NCBI GenBank assembly: GCA_021769295.1
Contig: JAETTD010000008.1
Location: forward strand, 30,869-94,868
DNA length: 64,000 nt
Origin: Bacillota bacterium
GTDB taxonomy: Bacteria; Bacillota; Clostridia; Peptostreptococcales; Anaerovoracaceae
Direction of reading: 5' to 3'
Below, one piece after another: positions 18,800 to 28,009 of this stretch. A program made the position numbers and the translations under genes. The number at the start of each line of letters is the position of its first letter. The first letter of the stretch is position 1. A model generated the notes under the pieces. It saw only the letters and a list, made by a program, of their open reading frames with translations, did not search any database and was not told where the DNA came from.

Positions 18800-19099
18800 G
18801 TTTTGTTGCTTTTTGTAAACATAACAATTTATGTATTTATTGGATTACACTTGATTTATATGTGTTAATGGGGTAAAATTATAACAATATATAATCACAA
18901 AACTCACAAATTGCCTTTATAGAGAACACAATTATAAATATTAAACAAAGGATAATGTGATGGATAGAAATTGTTTGCCCTCTCTTTATATTTATCAGTT
19001 GGAATTGACTTTTTATAGGGGGGGGGTATTGTTATGGAGAGTGTGTAGAAATAGAAGGAATTAAGTAAAAATATGTTAATATAGAAAAGGAATACTTAA
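18800..19099. other. AT-rich spacer upstream of the surface-polymer locus
   Basis: Three hundred bases without a gene. It contains only AT-rich sequence, scattered short direct repeats and the G9 promoter described separately. Confidence 0.6.
19005..19032 (+). promoter_or_regulatory. Possible length-variable promoter with a G9 tract
   Basis: TTGACT (19005-19010) and TATTGT (19027-19032) are separated by 16 bases that include nine consecutive G (19018-19026). The start of the first polymer gene is 68 bases on. Slippage of the G run would change the spacing between the elements. The -10 is poor, so the promoter call is tentative. Confidence 0.4.
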
Positions 19100-20203
19100 A
19101 TGTATCTTTTAATAAGCGTATTTAAATTTTTAATGAATGTAATATATGGATTAGTAAAGTTGCTTCCTTGTAAAAGAAAAATCTGTTTTTTTAGTAGGCA
19201 GTCAGATATGCTTCCTGTAGATTTCAAACTGTTGATATCAGAAATAAAAAAAACTGATGGGAGCATTTCTATTATTACAATATGTAACCGTTTTAGAAAT
19301 TTGCATGATGGCATGTTTCGATTTGTTATATGTCAATTAAAAAGCATGTATCATTTAGCAACCTCTAAGGTATGCATAATAGATTCATATTGGCCTACAG
19401 TATCAATGCTTAATCATAAGCGCTCTTTAACTGTAATACAGATATGGCACTCAATAGGAAAAATAAAACAATCAGGATATCAGACGATCAATAAGAAAGG
19501 TGGAAGAAGTTCAGATATCGCAAAAATTATGTGCATGCATAAGAACTATGATTATTTGATAGCCGGCGGAAAAGCATGGAATAAATATTACATGGAAGCG
19601 TTTAATATTGAAAATGAAAAAATATTAAATTACGGTTTGCCACGCATTGATATAATGATGAAGAATAAAAACAAAGAAAATTTACTATTAGAGAAGTATC
19701 CCGAACTACAGGGAAAGATAATTATATTTTTTGCACCTACTTACAGAAATTATATTATCAATTCACATGAAGATTTAGGACAATGTTTTAATGATGATAA
19801 ATACGCATATATATATAAGTTGCATCCCAATCAAAAAATAGATAAAAATGTAAATATGATTTCAAAATATGATCAAGAAGATACCTTTAGTTTGTTGCAA
19901 TTGTGTGATTATTTTATTACAGACTATTCTTCTTTGGCTTTAGAAGCTGCATTACTGGATAAAAAAACATTGTATTATTTACCGGATTATGAAAAATACA
20001 GCAAAGAAAACGGACTGAATATAGATTTATTTAAACAGATGCCAAGTTGCACATTTACAAAAGCAGAGGATATCGTAGAGATTATTGAGAAAAATAATTA
20101 TCCATATGAAGAATTACAAAAATATAAGCATAAATTTTTACCTGAAGATTTGGGTGTATCCACTAAAAAAATTGCAAACAAAGTCATGGAGTGCTTAGGT
20201 TAA
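19100..20203 (+). CDS. CDP-glycerol glycerophosphotransferase family protein (TagB/TagF-like)
   Basis: 367 residues. Enzymes of this family add glycerol- or ribitol-phosphate units from CDP-alditols to lipid-linked sugars. Family blocks present are IQIWHSIGKIKQSG (catalytic histidine), NYGLPRID, FFAPTYRN, YKLHPNQ and FITDYSSLALEAAL. A hydrophobic N-terminal segment (residues 3-22) could dock it to the membrane. AAAGGA precedes the ATG. It is the first gene of the AT-rich surface-polymer run and ends two bases before the next gene. The exact acceptor and donor cannot be inferred. Confidence 0.85.
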   Translation: MYLLISVFKFLMNVIYGLVKLLPCKRKICFFSRQSDMLPVDFKLLISEIKKTDGSISIITICNRFRNLHDGMFRFVICQLKSMYHLATSKVCIIDSYWPTVSMLNHKRSLTVIQIWHSIGKIKQSGYQTINKKGGRSSDIAKIMCMHKNYDYLIAGGKAWNKYYMEAFNIENEKILNYGLPRIDIMMKNKNKENLLLEKYPELQGKIIIFFAPTYRNYIINSHEDLGQCFNDDKYAYIYKLHPNQKIDKNVNMISKYDQEDTFSLLQLCDYFITDYSSLALEAALLDKKTLYYLPDYEKYSKENGLNIDLFKQMPSCTFTKAEDIVEIIEKNNYPYEELQKYKHKFLPEDLGVSTKKIANKVMECLG

Positions 20204-20204
20204 T

Positions 20205-20795
20205 ATGAAATATATTATTATGGCAGATGGTAAAGAAAAAAGATGGAAAAATTACTTAGGTATACCTAAACATTTAGTTGAGGTAAATGGAGAAAAACTA
20301 ATTTGCCGTACTGTTAGATTACTAAACCTGATGATTCCAGAAAATTCAGAAATAACAGTCACATCTCATGATAAAAGTTATGAGTTTGAAAGCTGTTGTA
20401 GGCATGAACCATTAAATAATGCCCTTGAAATAGATAGATTTACAGAAGAACTTATTGACAGCAATATATGCTTTTTATATGGTGATACATATTACACATT
20501 AGAAACAATGAAAACTATTATAGAAACTAACACTGAGAGTATAGTTTTTTTTGGAAATGAGAAGTCAATAGTGGCAGTTAAGGTAGCTGATGCAGAAGCA
20601 TTTAGATATCATAAACAAAGAGTTAGAGATATGTTTCTTAAGGGAGAGATAGCTAATTGTAAAGGGTGGCAACTATATCAGTCTTTTTCCGGACAAGATT
20701 TATCATGTGAGCCTGAAATAAAAGACAACTTTATTAGAGTAGATAAAGATACAATGGACATAAACACTCCTGAAGATTATAGAAAATTGATTTAA
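20205..20795 (+). CDS. NTP-transferase-like protein (MobA/IspD-type fold)
   Basis: 196 residues. It opens MKYIIMADGKEKRWKNY and continues GIPKHLVEVNGEKLI, matching the strand-loop-strand of nucleotidyltransferases that activate sugars or alditols. The usual GxGxR loop is reduced to ADGKEKRW. CFLYGDTYY fits the metal-binding acidic motif and IRVDKDTMDINTPEDYRKL the C-terminal end. It is shorter than typical family members (230-250). In this setting it may make the activated precursor for the polymer, but the substrate is unknown. It lies two bases after the transferase and four before the ATP-grasp gene. Confidence 0.65.
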   Translation: MKYIIMADGKEKRWKNYLGIPKHLVEVNGEKLICRTVRLLNLMIPENSEITVTSHDKSYEFESCCRHEPLNNALEIDRFTEELIDSNICFLYGDTYYTLETMKTIIETNTESIVFFGNEKSIVAVKVADAEAFRYHKQRVRDMFLKGEIANCKGWQLYQSFSGQDLSCEPEIKDNFIRVDKDTMDINTPEDYRKLI

Positions 20796-20799
20796 AAAT

Positions 20800-21843
20800 A
20801 TGGACTTTTTAAAAAAAGTATTAAAAAAATGCAAATTATTTGTAATATATTGGACAAGAATTGTCTTTGTAAAAAATAATTTTAAAGTAAATTTTTTTAC
20901 GAAGCTGAAAGTCAACATTTTGGGAGGCTTTTTAGCAGATCAATATATTTTATATGATTTACGCAACAATGATAAAAAACTATTCTTGTCAGAATTTGAT
21001 TGGTATAAATCAAGGTATATAAATGAGCCCTTTGATTTTGTTTTTAATAATAAAGTTGTTTGCTCAGAAGTTTTAAAACAATATATAAGAGTTGCTGAAA
21101 TTTATTTTATAAAAAACAAAGGTATTCTATATGACTTTTCAAGCGGTGTAAAAAACTACGAAGATATTTATGATTGCCTTAGAAATAAAAAAAATCTGAT
21201 AATTAAACCTTTCGCTTTGGGAAAAGGAAATGGTGTCCATCTAATAAGTTATAAAGATGATTGTATAAAAATAGATGGAGAAGAGATAAGCGAAAAAGAA
21301 CTTTTTGATTTTTTTAATAAACAGAAAGAATATATAATATGTGAATATATCAAACAGCATAAATATGCAGATGAAATTTATGAGAATACAGCCAACACCA
21401 TACGACTTATAACCTTAAGAGACATAGAGACCCATAAGTTCAAGATATTTTTTGCAGTTCAGCGTATGGGGACAAGTCACACAATACCAGTAGATAATGG
21501 AAGCAAAGGTGGGTTAATATCTAAAATTGATATTGAAACAGGCAGATTGAGTGAGGCAAAGTGCCTATACAGTATGGATACTTATTGTGTACATCCTGAC
21601 TCTAAGAAAAAGTTTACAGAAATTGTGATACCCGAGTGGGACAAGATTAAGTCTGAAATTTTACATGTTTCAAATAAGTTGCCTTATATGGATTTCATCG
21701 CTTGGGATATTCTGATGACAGAAGAAGGTATATGTGTTATAGAGGCCAATACATCTTCTGGAGTTAATATAATACAACTTTGGGGAGGACAGCGGCAAGG
21801 AGAGCTTGGAAAATTTTATAAAAAATATAATGTAATAAAATAA
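20800..21843 (+). CDS. Sugar-transfer-associated ATP-grasp protein
   Basis: 347 residues. The family has an ATP-grasp fold and joins a carboxylate to an amine or similar group using ATP. Visible blocks: LIIKPFALGKGNGVHLI (nucleotide-binding lysine), IICEYIKQH, TIRLITLRD, YMDFIAWDILMTEEG, and VIEANTSSGVNIIQLW (metal-binding end). Its closest pattern is the ATPgrasp_ST group found in polysaccharide clusters. It may decorate the polymer with an amino acid or other group. No membrane segment. Thirty-two bases separate it from the LCP gene. Confidence 0.75.
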   Translation: MDFLKKVLKKCKLFVIYWTRIVFVKNNFKVNFFTKLKVNILGGFLADQYILYDLRNNDKKLFLSEFDWYKSRYINEPFDFVFNNKVVCSEVLKQYIRVAEIYFIKNKGILYDFSSGVKNYEDIYDCLRNKKNLIIKPFALGKGNGVHLISYKDDCIKIDGEEISEKELFDFFNKQKEYIICEYIKQHKYADEIYENTANTIRLITLRDIETHKFKIFFAVQRMGTSHTIPVDNGSKGGLISKIDIETGRLSEAKCLYSMDTYCVHPDSKKKFTEIVIPEWDKIKSEILHVSNKLPYMDFIAWDILMTEEGICVIEANTSSGVNIIQLWGGQRQGELGKFYKKYNVIK

Positions 21844-21875
21844 GTGTTTCATTGCAGACATAATAGGAGGAATCT

Positions 21876-23300
21876 ATGAATTATAAAGAATTTTTAGCTT
21901 CATCGAAGCTTGCTAAAGTAACCTTGGCAGTCTTAATTGCAGATATAGTTGCCGGCATATATGTAGTCACTCAGATTGCAAAGTATATGGGGGGAACTGC
22001 TTCTATTATAGGAGTTGCTGCTTTAATCATTATAGGAGCGCTTACATGGATTTGCCACTATAAAAAAACAAAAATATCAATTGCAATCGAAATTTTAATA
22101 ACAATATTACTTGTAGTGTCAATCGTTGTATTAGGTAAAATCAATTCTGTTACAGGAGAAATCAGTAGAACTACTGAATATGAAGTTGTACAAATAGTTA
22201 CTCTGAAAGATAGCAATATAGACGCAGCAGACGATTTCAGTTCATATATTCTTGGTTATGGAAACAGTGATAACGGAGCTTATGAAAAGTCGAGCGATAT
22301 TCTTGTAGAACATAATAAAAAGGTTAAAGAAAGTAGACCATATGAGTCTACTGATGGATTGTATAGTGATTTGATGTCATCGAAGATAGACTTTATGGTA
22401 TTAACAAGTAATACGAGAAGTGATTTATCAATGATTGATGAAGAATATGAAGATAAAGTTAAAGTAATATTTGAGAAAAAATATGAGATAGGACAAGCAG
22501 AGCTGAAAGCTGTTGACATAACTAAGGAACCTTTTACACTATATTTATGCGGTGCAGATTTGTCTTCAGGTCAGGATATTAATTCTACAGGAAGAGGAGA
22601 TGTAAATATTCTTCTTACAGTAAACCCTAATACAAAAAAAGTAAACATGCAGGTAATACCGAGAGATACCTTTGTGTATATACCATGCAGAGGCGGAAGC
22701 AGCAAATTATCTTATAGCGGCTGGTGGGGCGGCGTTCAGTCATCCATAGAAAGTATAGAAGATAAATTTGGTATTGACATCAATTATTATGCAAAAATTA
22801 ACTTTAACGGATTGATTGATTTGGTAGATGCCCTTGGAGGTGTAACGGTATATAGCCATTATACATATAGTTATCAAGGATATAGCTTTGTTGAAGGGTA
22901 TAATGAGGTTGATGGAAAAAAAGCTTTAAGATTTGCAAGAGCAAGAAAAATGCTTCCGCAGAATGAGCTGTCAAGAGGGCAGCATCAGATGGAACTTATA
23001 AAAGGGATATTTAAAAAATTTTCAGAAAATCCGACATATGAAAATAGTATGGCAGTGCTTAATTCATTATCAAATAATTTTGTTACGAATTTACCAGAAG
23101 AAGATTATTACGATGCATTTAAATTGATAGTTGAACTATTGCCTCAATTGGAAACTATGGAAAATCACTCAATAGAAGGAACTTATCAGTGGCATTATGA
23201 TGAAGTAAGAGATGGATATTATCAATATTACTATTATCCCAAAGATGGTGAAATAGAGCGTGTAAGAAGCGACATAGAAGCTATTATTGAGGGCAAATAA
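21876..23300 (+). CDS. LytR-CpsA-Psr (LCP) glycopolymer transferase, first copy
   Basis: 474 residues. LCP enzymes move undecaprenyl-linked anionic glycopolymers onto peptidoglycan. Three hydrophobic segments lie at about residues 12-33, 40-57 and 66-85, followed by an outside region. The catalytic LCP domain begins near residue 245 with GRGDVNILLTVNP, VIPRDTFVYIP (the phosphate-binding arginine and aspartate) and ALRFARARKML. Its location between polymer-synthesis and export genes supports attachment of the polymer made here. A paralogue lies at 57734. Confidence 0.9.
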   Translation: MNYKEFLASSKLAKVTLAVLIADIVAGIYVVTQIAKYMGGTASIIGVAALIIIGALTWICHYKKTKISIAIEILITILLVVSIVVLGKINSVTGEISRTTEYEVVQIVTLKDSNIDAADDFSSYILGYGNSDNGAYEKSSDILVEHNKKVKESRPYESTDGLYSDLMSSKIDFMVLTSNTRSDLSMIDEEYEDKVKVIFEKKYEIGQAELKAVDITKEPFTLYLCGADLSSGQDINSTGRGDVNILLTVNPNTKKVNMQVIPRDTFVYIPCRGGSSKLSYSGWWGGVQSSIESIEDKFGIDINYYAKINFNGLIDLVDALGGVTVYSHYTYSYQGYSFVEGYNEVDGKKALRFARARKMLPQNELSRGQHQMELIKGIFKKFSENPTYENSMAVLNSLSNNFVTNLPEEDYYDAFKLIVELLPQLETMENHSIEGTYQWHYDEVRDGYYQYYYYPKDGEIERVRSDIEAIIEGK

Positions 23301-23330
23301 CATTGTAATTATGAAAGGCTTTTTTAATCT

Positions 23331-24137
23331 GTGAAAACGCTAAAGAAAATAACAATTGAACATATAAGATATAGAAAAACTATATTGAAGTTAGCAAAAG
23401 CAGATCTGATTAAAACATATAAAGGTACTGTTTTAGGTTGGCCATGGGTTTTGGTTAGACCGATAATGACTCTGGGCGTTTATTATTTTGCTTTTTCTAT
23501 AGGGTTAAAAGTAAGTAGTCCGGTGAATGATTATTCTTTTTTCTTGTGGCTCATCGCTGGAGTAGTGCCGTGGTTTTACATGAGGGATATTTTGACGGCA
23601 GGCGCCTCATCTATAAGGAAATATAAATTCCTTGTTACTAAGATAAAATATCCGATATCTACAATACCTACTTTTGTATGTGTGTCAAATTTGATTGTAA
23701 ATTGCATTCTTATTATTTTAGTGATGATTGTATTTATACTTTTAGGACACAGCCCTGATATTTATTGGATACAAATTCCATTTTATATATTGGTAATGTT
23801 TGTCATCTTTTCTATATGGTCATTGTTTTCCGGAATAGTGGCGACAGTTAGCAATGATTTTATGCAGTTAGTTAAGTCCTCTGTTATAATAATGTTTTGG
23901 ATGTCAGGAGTTATGTATGATGTTAATAGCATTAACAGCGAAATAATAAGAAATATAATGCTGATTAACCCTATAACGATTATTATAAATGGTTTTAGGG
24001 ATGCTTTCATATATAAAGAATGGATTTGGGATAGCCCAAATGAATTTATAAATCTTTGCGTTATATTTATAATAATGCTCTTTTTAGCTGTATTTTGCTA
24101 TAAAAAATTGGAGCATGAAATCGTAGACATACTTTAA
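23331..24137 (+). CDS. ABC-2 type polymer exporter permease (TagG-like)
   Basis: 268 residues with six apparent membrane segments. It starts at GTG 23331, following GAAAGG. The N-terminal stretch KADLIKTYKGTVLGWPWVLV is typical of TagG/Wzm permeases. It pairs with the ATPase ten bases downstream to form an exporter that moves lipid-linked polysaccharide across the cytoplasmic membrane. The location among polymer genes supports this. Confidence 0.88.
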   Translation: MKTLKKITIEHIRYRKTILKLAKADLIKTYKGTVLGWPWVLVRPIMTLGVYYFAFSIGLKVSSPVNDYSFFLWLIAGVVPWFYMRDILTAGASSIRKYKFLVTKIKYPISTIPTFVCVSNLIVNCILIILVMIVFILLGHSPDIYWIQIPFYILVMFVIFSIWSLFSGIVATVSNDFMQLVKSSVIIMFWMSGVMYDVNSINSEIIRNIMLINPITIIINGFRDAFIYKEWIWDSPNEFINLCVIFIIMLFLAVFCYKKLEHEIVDIL

Positions 24138-24146
24138 GAGGATATT

Positions 24147-24890
24147 ATGCGAGAAGATATGACTTCTGTACAAATAAAAAATGTTACAAAAAACTACAGA
24201 TTATTTAAAAATGAAAGAAATAGATTTCTGTCATTTTTTGATAAAAATATTGAATATAAAGAAAAAAAGGCGTTGTCTAACGTTAGCCTTAAAATCAATA
24301 AAGGCGAACTGGTAGCATTATTTGGAAAAAACGGAGCAGGAAAGTCTACTCTTTTAAAAATGATAACCGGAGTAGTGTACCCGTCTGAGGGAATAGTTAG
24401 AATAAATGGGAGAGTTGGAGCGCTTCTTGAGCTTACTGCGGGATTTGATCCTGAACTTACAGGTAGAGAAAATATATACTTTCGCGGAGATGTTTTTGGA
24501 ATGAGAGAAGAAGAAATTAAATTTCTGGAAGATAAAATAATAGATTTTGCGGAAATCGGCGAGTATATAGATCAGCCAGTAAGAACCTATTCAAGCGGAA
24601 TGAAAGCACGATTAGGTTTTGCCATAAATATAAATATAGAACCGGATATCTTGATAGTTGATGAAACTTTGAGTGTGGGAGATAGAGCTTTCAGGGAAAA
24701 ATGCAGAAACGCCATTACTCAGAAAATATATGATGGAATAACTTTTATTTTTGTAACTCATTCTTTATCTGATGCAAAGCGGTTTTGCAAAAGAGGAGTA
24801 GTTATGAAAAACGGATGCATTGTGTTTGATGGTAGTGTGCAAGATGCCGCAGATTTTTATAATAAAAATATATTGAAACAAAATAAATAA
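24147..24890 (+). CDS. ABC transporter ATPase for polymer export (TagH-like)
   Basis: 247 residues. Motifs are Walker A FGKNGAGKST, the signature TYSSGMKARLGFA, Walker B PDILIVDE and the switch histidine FVTHS. The RVGALLELTAGFDPELTGREN block is typical of the TagH/Wzt group. It lacks the C-terminal carbohydrate-binding domain of long Wzt proteins, so substrate recognition is not by that route. Confidence 0.9.
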   Translation: MREDMTSVQIKNVTKNYRLFKNERNRFLSFFDKNIEYKEKKALSNVSLKINKGELVALFGKNGAGKSTLLKMITGVVYPSEGIVRINGRVGALLELTAGFDPELTGRENIYFRGDVFGMREEEIKFLEDKIIDFAEIGEYIDQPVRTYSSGMKARLGFAININIEPDILIVDETLSVGDRAFREKCRNAITQKIYDGITFIFVTHSLSDAKRFCKRGVVMKNGCIVFDGSVQDAADFYNKNILKQNK

Positions 24891-24909
24891 TATTAGGTAG
24901 TTATAAAAA

Positions 24910-26055
24910 ATGAAGAGTATAAAAAGATATAAATTTATTTACATTGTTGTTATATTGTTGATTGTGTTACTTGCTTTTATTAGTTTTGATGCGTCAAAAT
25001 ATGCATATGGTGAGCCGACAACTGATGATTCGGGAGTAGGGACAGCAATACCTGATGAGCCGAACTCTCCTGCGCCTGTAAATCCTTCAGTACCAGTAGT
25101 GCCTACGCAGAAGGAACCGGCCAATCTACCATCAAATAATAACGGCGGAGATGTTGAAAATCATTCTAGCACTGTAGTCCATGTTGACACCGGATTAAGT
25201 GAATTGGAAATAGATTGCGGTAAGCTTGTACCTGAATTTACACCTGAACAATATGAATATACAGTCTATGTTGATAAAGATTCAGAAAACAAAAGTTGCA
25301 GCACAAGAGCAGTGGCTAAGGATTCTGCAAATACAACAATTAGTGCGGAAGGTCCGTCTAAGTTTGATAATAAAGATATACAGAAAAAAATTATAGTTGA
25401 GGGAAATAACGGGCAGAAAAGCGAGTATATAATCAACGTTCATGTAATAAAAGACACAGAGATGATAGTTGATAATATATTGTATAAAATATCTTCGACT
25501 ATGAATATTAAGGAGCTCCCAGGCATCTTTAAAACAGTTGATGCCAAATTCAAAAATGAAAAAATTAAAGTTGCAGAAACGCAGGATGGCAATTTGCGGC
25601 TTATTTGTTTTATAAATAGTGAAGATAGCAACAATACAAAATGGTATGCGCTTGGAAATGATGGAGTCTCTTTATATCAAACTGAAATAAGAGAAATTGA
25701 AGGAGAAAAATATATAGTAATTTTTGCAGGACAAGAATTTATGTACGGTAGGCATGAAGGAAAGATAGGCTATTATATTGCTGATTCTCAATCTGGAAAA
25801 ATCACATTTTCCATATTGGACAATAAAAAAACGAAAGAAGAATTCGGTTATAACAATATGATAATGTTTGCGCTAATTGCTATTCTTTTTATTATAATAT
25901 GTATTTGCGTAAACCTCGTATTAAAAAACAGACGTAGCTCGAAAAAGCAAGAAAGTGAAAATAAATATTTTAGACCTTATATGCATATTGAAGAAATTCA
26001 GAAAGAGATTATAGGTCTTGCCGACGATGTGGAAGATAACGGGAAGGAGTTTTAA
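24910..26055 (+). CDS. Membrane protein with a cadherin-like beta-sandwich domain
   Basis: 381 residues. An N-terminal hydrophobic segment (about 8-27) may be a signal or anchor, followed by a Pro/Asn/Ser-rich linker. Residues 95-180 match a cadherin-like beta-sandwich (LSELEIDCGKLVPEFTPEQY and YTVYVDKDSENK). An unknown outer domain follows, then one transmembrane segment near residues 320-345 and a short charged cytoplasmic tail. It may hold or sense the polymer or bind the wall. Its place between the exporter and the winged-helix gene is unusual. Function unknown. Confidence 0.6.
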   Translation: MKSIKRYKFIYIVVILLIVLLAFISFDASKYAYGEPTTDDSGVGTAIPDEPNSPAPVNPSVPVVPTQKEPANLPSNNNGGDVENHSSTVVHVDTGLSELEIDCGKLVPEFTPEQYEYTVYVDKDSENKSCSTRAVAKDSANTTISAEGPSKFDNKDIQKKIIVEGNNGQKSEYIINVHVIKDTEMIVDNILYKISSTMNIKELPGIFKTVDAKFKNEKIKVAETQDGNLRLICFINSEDSNNTKWYALGNDGVSLYQTEIREIEGEKYIVIFAGQEFMYGRHEGKIGYYIADSQSGKITFSILDNKKTKEEFGYNNMIMFALIAILFIIICICVNLVLKNRRSSKKQESENKYFRPYMHIEEIQKEIIGLADDVEDNGKEF

Positions 26056-26063
26056 TTCCAACT

Positions 26064-26918
26064 GTGAGTAAAAACGTTTTGAAAAATAATAAAAAAAGCG
26101 ATAAACAAGTGCGCATGGATTATGCTGTTGTTGTATTTCTTGATTATATAAAGAAATATCCTATAACTAAGCATTTTTTACCTCCGTCATATTTTAAGGA
26201 GGAATTACATATTGATGATGCAAGGGCATTATTGAGAAAGTTAGAAAAACGAAAATATATAATTAAAGATAAAAATGGGTATTTTACAATAACATCTAAA
26301 GGCGAAAGAAAGATAAATAGCAATGGTGATTATTTGAAGTTTTTCGAAACAGCAGTGCCATATGTTGATATTTTAGATTATAATAAGAGAAAAGAAGAAA
26401 AATATGACATATCTTTTGAAAAAATAATGATTGCTGTTTTACTTGAAAAAATAAAGCAATTGGAAGAACAAGACCATTATATAGGTGTTAAAAATTTACA
26501 CTATGATATAGGAGAACTTTATTATAAAATAGATTTTAAAGGACAGGCCGTGTATCACTATTTGGTATCGTTATACTTTGAAATTAGCGGATTACAATAT
26601 TATGATAAGTTTCTGGATTTTATACAGGGAAAATGCAAAAAGAAAGATGTTGAAGAAATATACGAGCATAACTATATAGACCCATATATTATAGAATCTA
26701 TTATAAAAGTAGGTGATGTATATTACGATGATATGTCTGATACCGTGTTTGAAAGAAATAAAATAACCATAAATCTGTGCACGAGAGAGAAATTTAAAGA
26801 ATTAGTAAATGATATAATTACACAAACGTATGATACGCAAAAATGGCAAAAATATTTTAGAAAAACGTTTAATGGCATGACAAATGCCATAGAAAATGAA
26901 ATAAAATATAAGAATTAG
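26064..26918 (+). CDS. Unknown protein with N-terminal winged helix
   Basis: 284 residues from GTG 26064; the GGAAGGAG site is further upstream than normal, so a start at a later codon is possible. Residues 20-90 form a likely winged helix (HIDDARALLRKLEKRKYIIK and GYFTITSKGERKI). The rest is mainly helical and lysine-rich (EEQDHYIGVKNLHYDIGEL) with no known domain that I recognise. It starts eight bases after the membrane protein gene, so the pair may work together: one senses outside, the other could act on DNA. Confidence 0.5.
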   Translation: MSKNVLKNNKKSDKQVRMDYAVVVFLDYIKKYPITKHFLPPSYFKEELHIDDARALLRKLEKRKYIIKDKNGYFTITSKGERKINSNGDYLKFFETAVPYVDILDYNKRKEEKYDISFEKIMIAVLLEKIKQLEEQDHYIGVKNLHYDIGELYYKIDFKGQAVYHYLVSLYFEISGLQYYDKFLDFIQGKCKKKDVEEIYEHNYIDPYIIESIIKVGDVYYDDMSDTVFERNKITINLCTREKFKELVNDIITQTYDTQKWQKYFRKTFNGMTNAIENEIKYKN

Positions 26919-26938
26919 TATGTATACAAGGATTTAGC

Positions 26939-28006
26939 ATGCAATATATAAGAATTGGGAAATTAAAGATTCCTTATGAGGTTAAGTTTACGGAACATAA
27001 GAAATACTTAAAAATTTTAGGAGTTAAAGTACCGTTTTCAACAGATAAAGATTTATATGGTCAAAAATATTATCGGATCTTTGGAATAAGGTTTAAAATT
27101 AAATCGAGGGACAAATTTATAATATCAAGAAGCAGGTTTAATTTTGAAAATAATAAAAAATGGACAGACGAGGATATCAAAAAAGCCTCTGAACAGATTT
27201 TCAAACAAAAGTTGGGATATACACCCAATTTAGACATGCCTAAAAGTATGAATGAAAAAATATTCTGGCTCAAGCTTAATTATCATAACCCACTGGTTAC
27301 AAAATGTTGCGATAAGTTTAGAGTAAAAGAATACGTTGCTGAGAAAATAGGCACTAAGTTTTCAGTTCCTGTGATAGATAGTTGGAAGTCGGCGGAAGAA
27401 ATTGATTTTTCTAAACTTCCTGAACAATTTGTGCTTAAAGTCAATTGGTCAAGTGGATATAACATAATTGTAAAAAATAAACAAGAATTGAATGAAGAGA
27501 AGGCAAGAGAAAAAATAAAATATTGGCTTCAGCCTGAGCAGAATAGTTATTATCAGGCATTTAATTGGGGATATAAAGATATGGAGCCTATAGTTTATGC
27601 AGAAGAATATATAGAGCAGTTAGATGGTCAACTTTTCGATTATAAAATATATTGCTGCAATGGAAAAGCAAGATTCATGTTCATATCTACAGATAGATAC
27701 AATGGTGATGGGGTGACATATGATTTCTTTGATATGAACTTTGAAAAACTTGATTTTCATTACGGAAGAAGAGAACACTCTAAATATAAATTAGAGAAAC
27801 CACATTTTTTTGAAGATATGGTGAGATATGCGGAAATACTCTCAAAACCATTTCCATTTGTAAGAGTGGATTTTTATGAGCTTGTGGACAAGCTGTATGT
27901 GGGAGAAATGACATTTTATTCAGGAGGAGGCATTTTGCCTTTTGAACCTGTGGAGTGGGATTATAAATTAGGGGAATACATTAATTTGCCATTGAAGGAA
28001 GGGTGA
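26939..28006 (+). CDS. TupA-like ATP-grasp protein, single domain
   Basis: 355 residues. TupA-type ATP-grasp enzymes were linked to teichuronopeptide synthesis in alkaliphilic Bacillus. Family blocks: LGYTPNLDMPKSMNEKIFWL (residues near 90), LPEQFVLKVNWSSGYNIIV (nucleotide-binding lysine), VYAEEYIEQLDGQLFDYKI, PFPFVRVDFYEL and GEMTFYSGGGILPF with the metal ligands. It is strongly similar to the first half of the next gene, from which it is separated by three bases, so the two share an ancestor. Confidence 0.85.
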   Translation: MQYIRIGKLKIPYEVKFTEHKKYLKILGVKVPFSTDKDLYGQKYYRIFGIRFKIKSRDKFIISRSRFNFENNKKWTDEDIKKASEQIFKQKLGYTPNLDMPKSMNEKIFWLKLNYHNPLVTKCCDKFRVKEYVAEKIGTKFSVPVIDSWKSAEEIDFSKLPEQFVLKVNWSSGYNIIVKNKQELNEEKAREKIKYWLQPEQNSYYQAFNWGYKDMEPIVYAEEYIEQLDGQLFDYKIYCCNGKARFMFISTDRYNGDGVTYDFFDMNFEKLDFHYGRREHSKYKLEKPHFFEDMVRYAEILSKPFPFVRVDFYELVDKLYVGEMTFYSGGGILPFEPVEWDYKLGEYINLPLKEG

Positions 28007-28009
28007 AAA

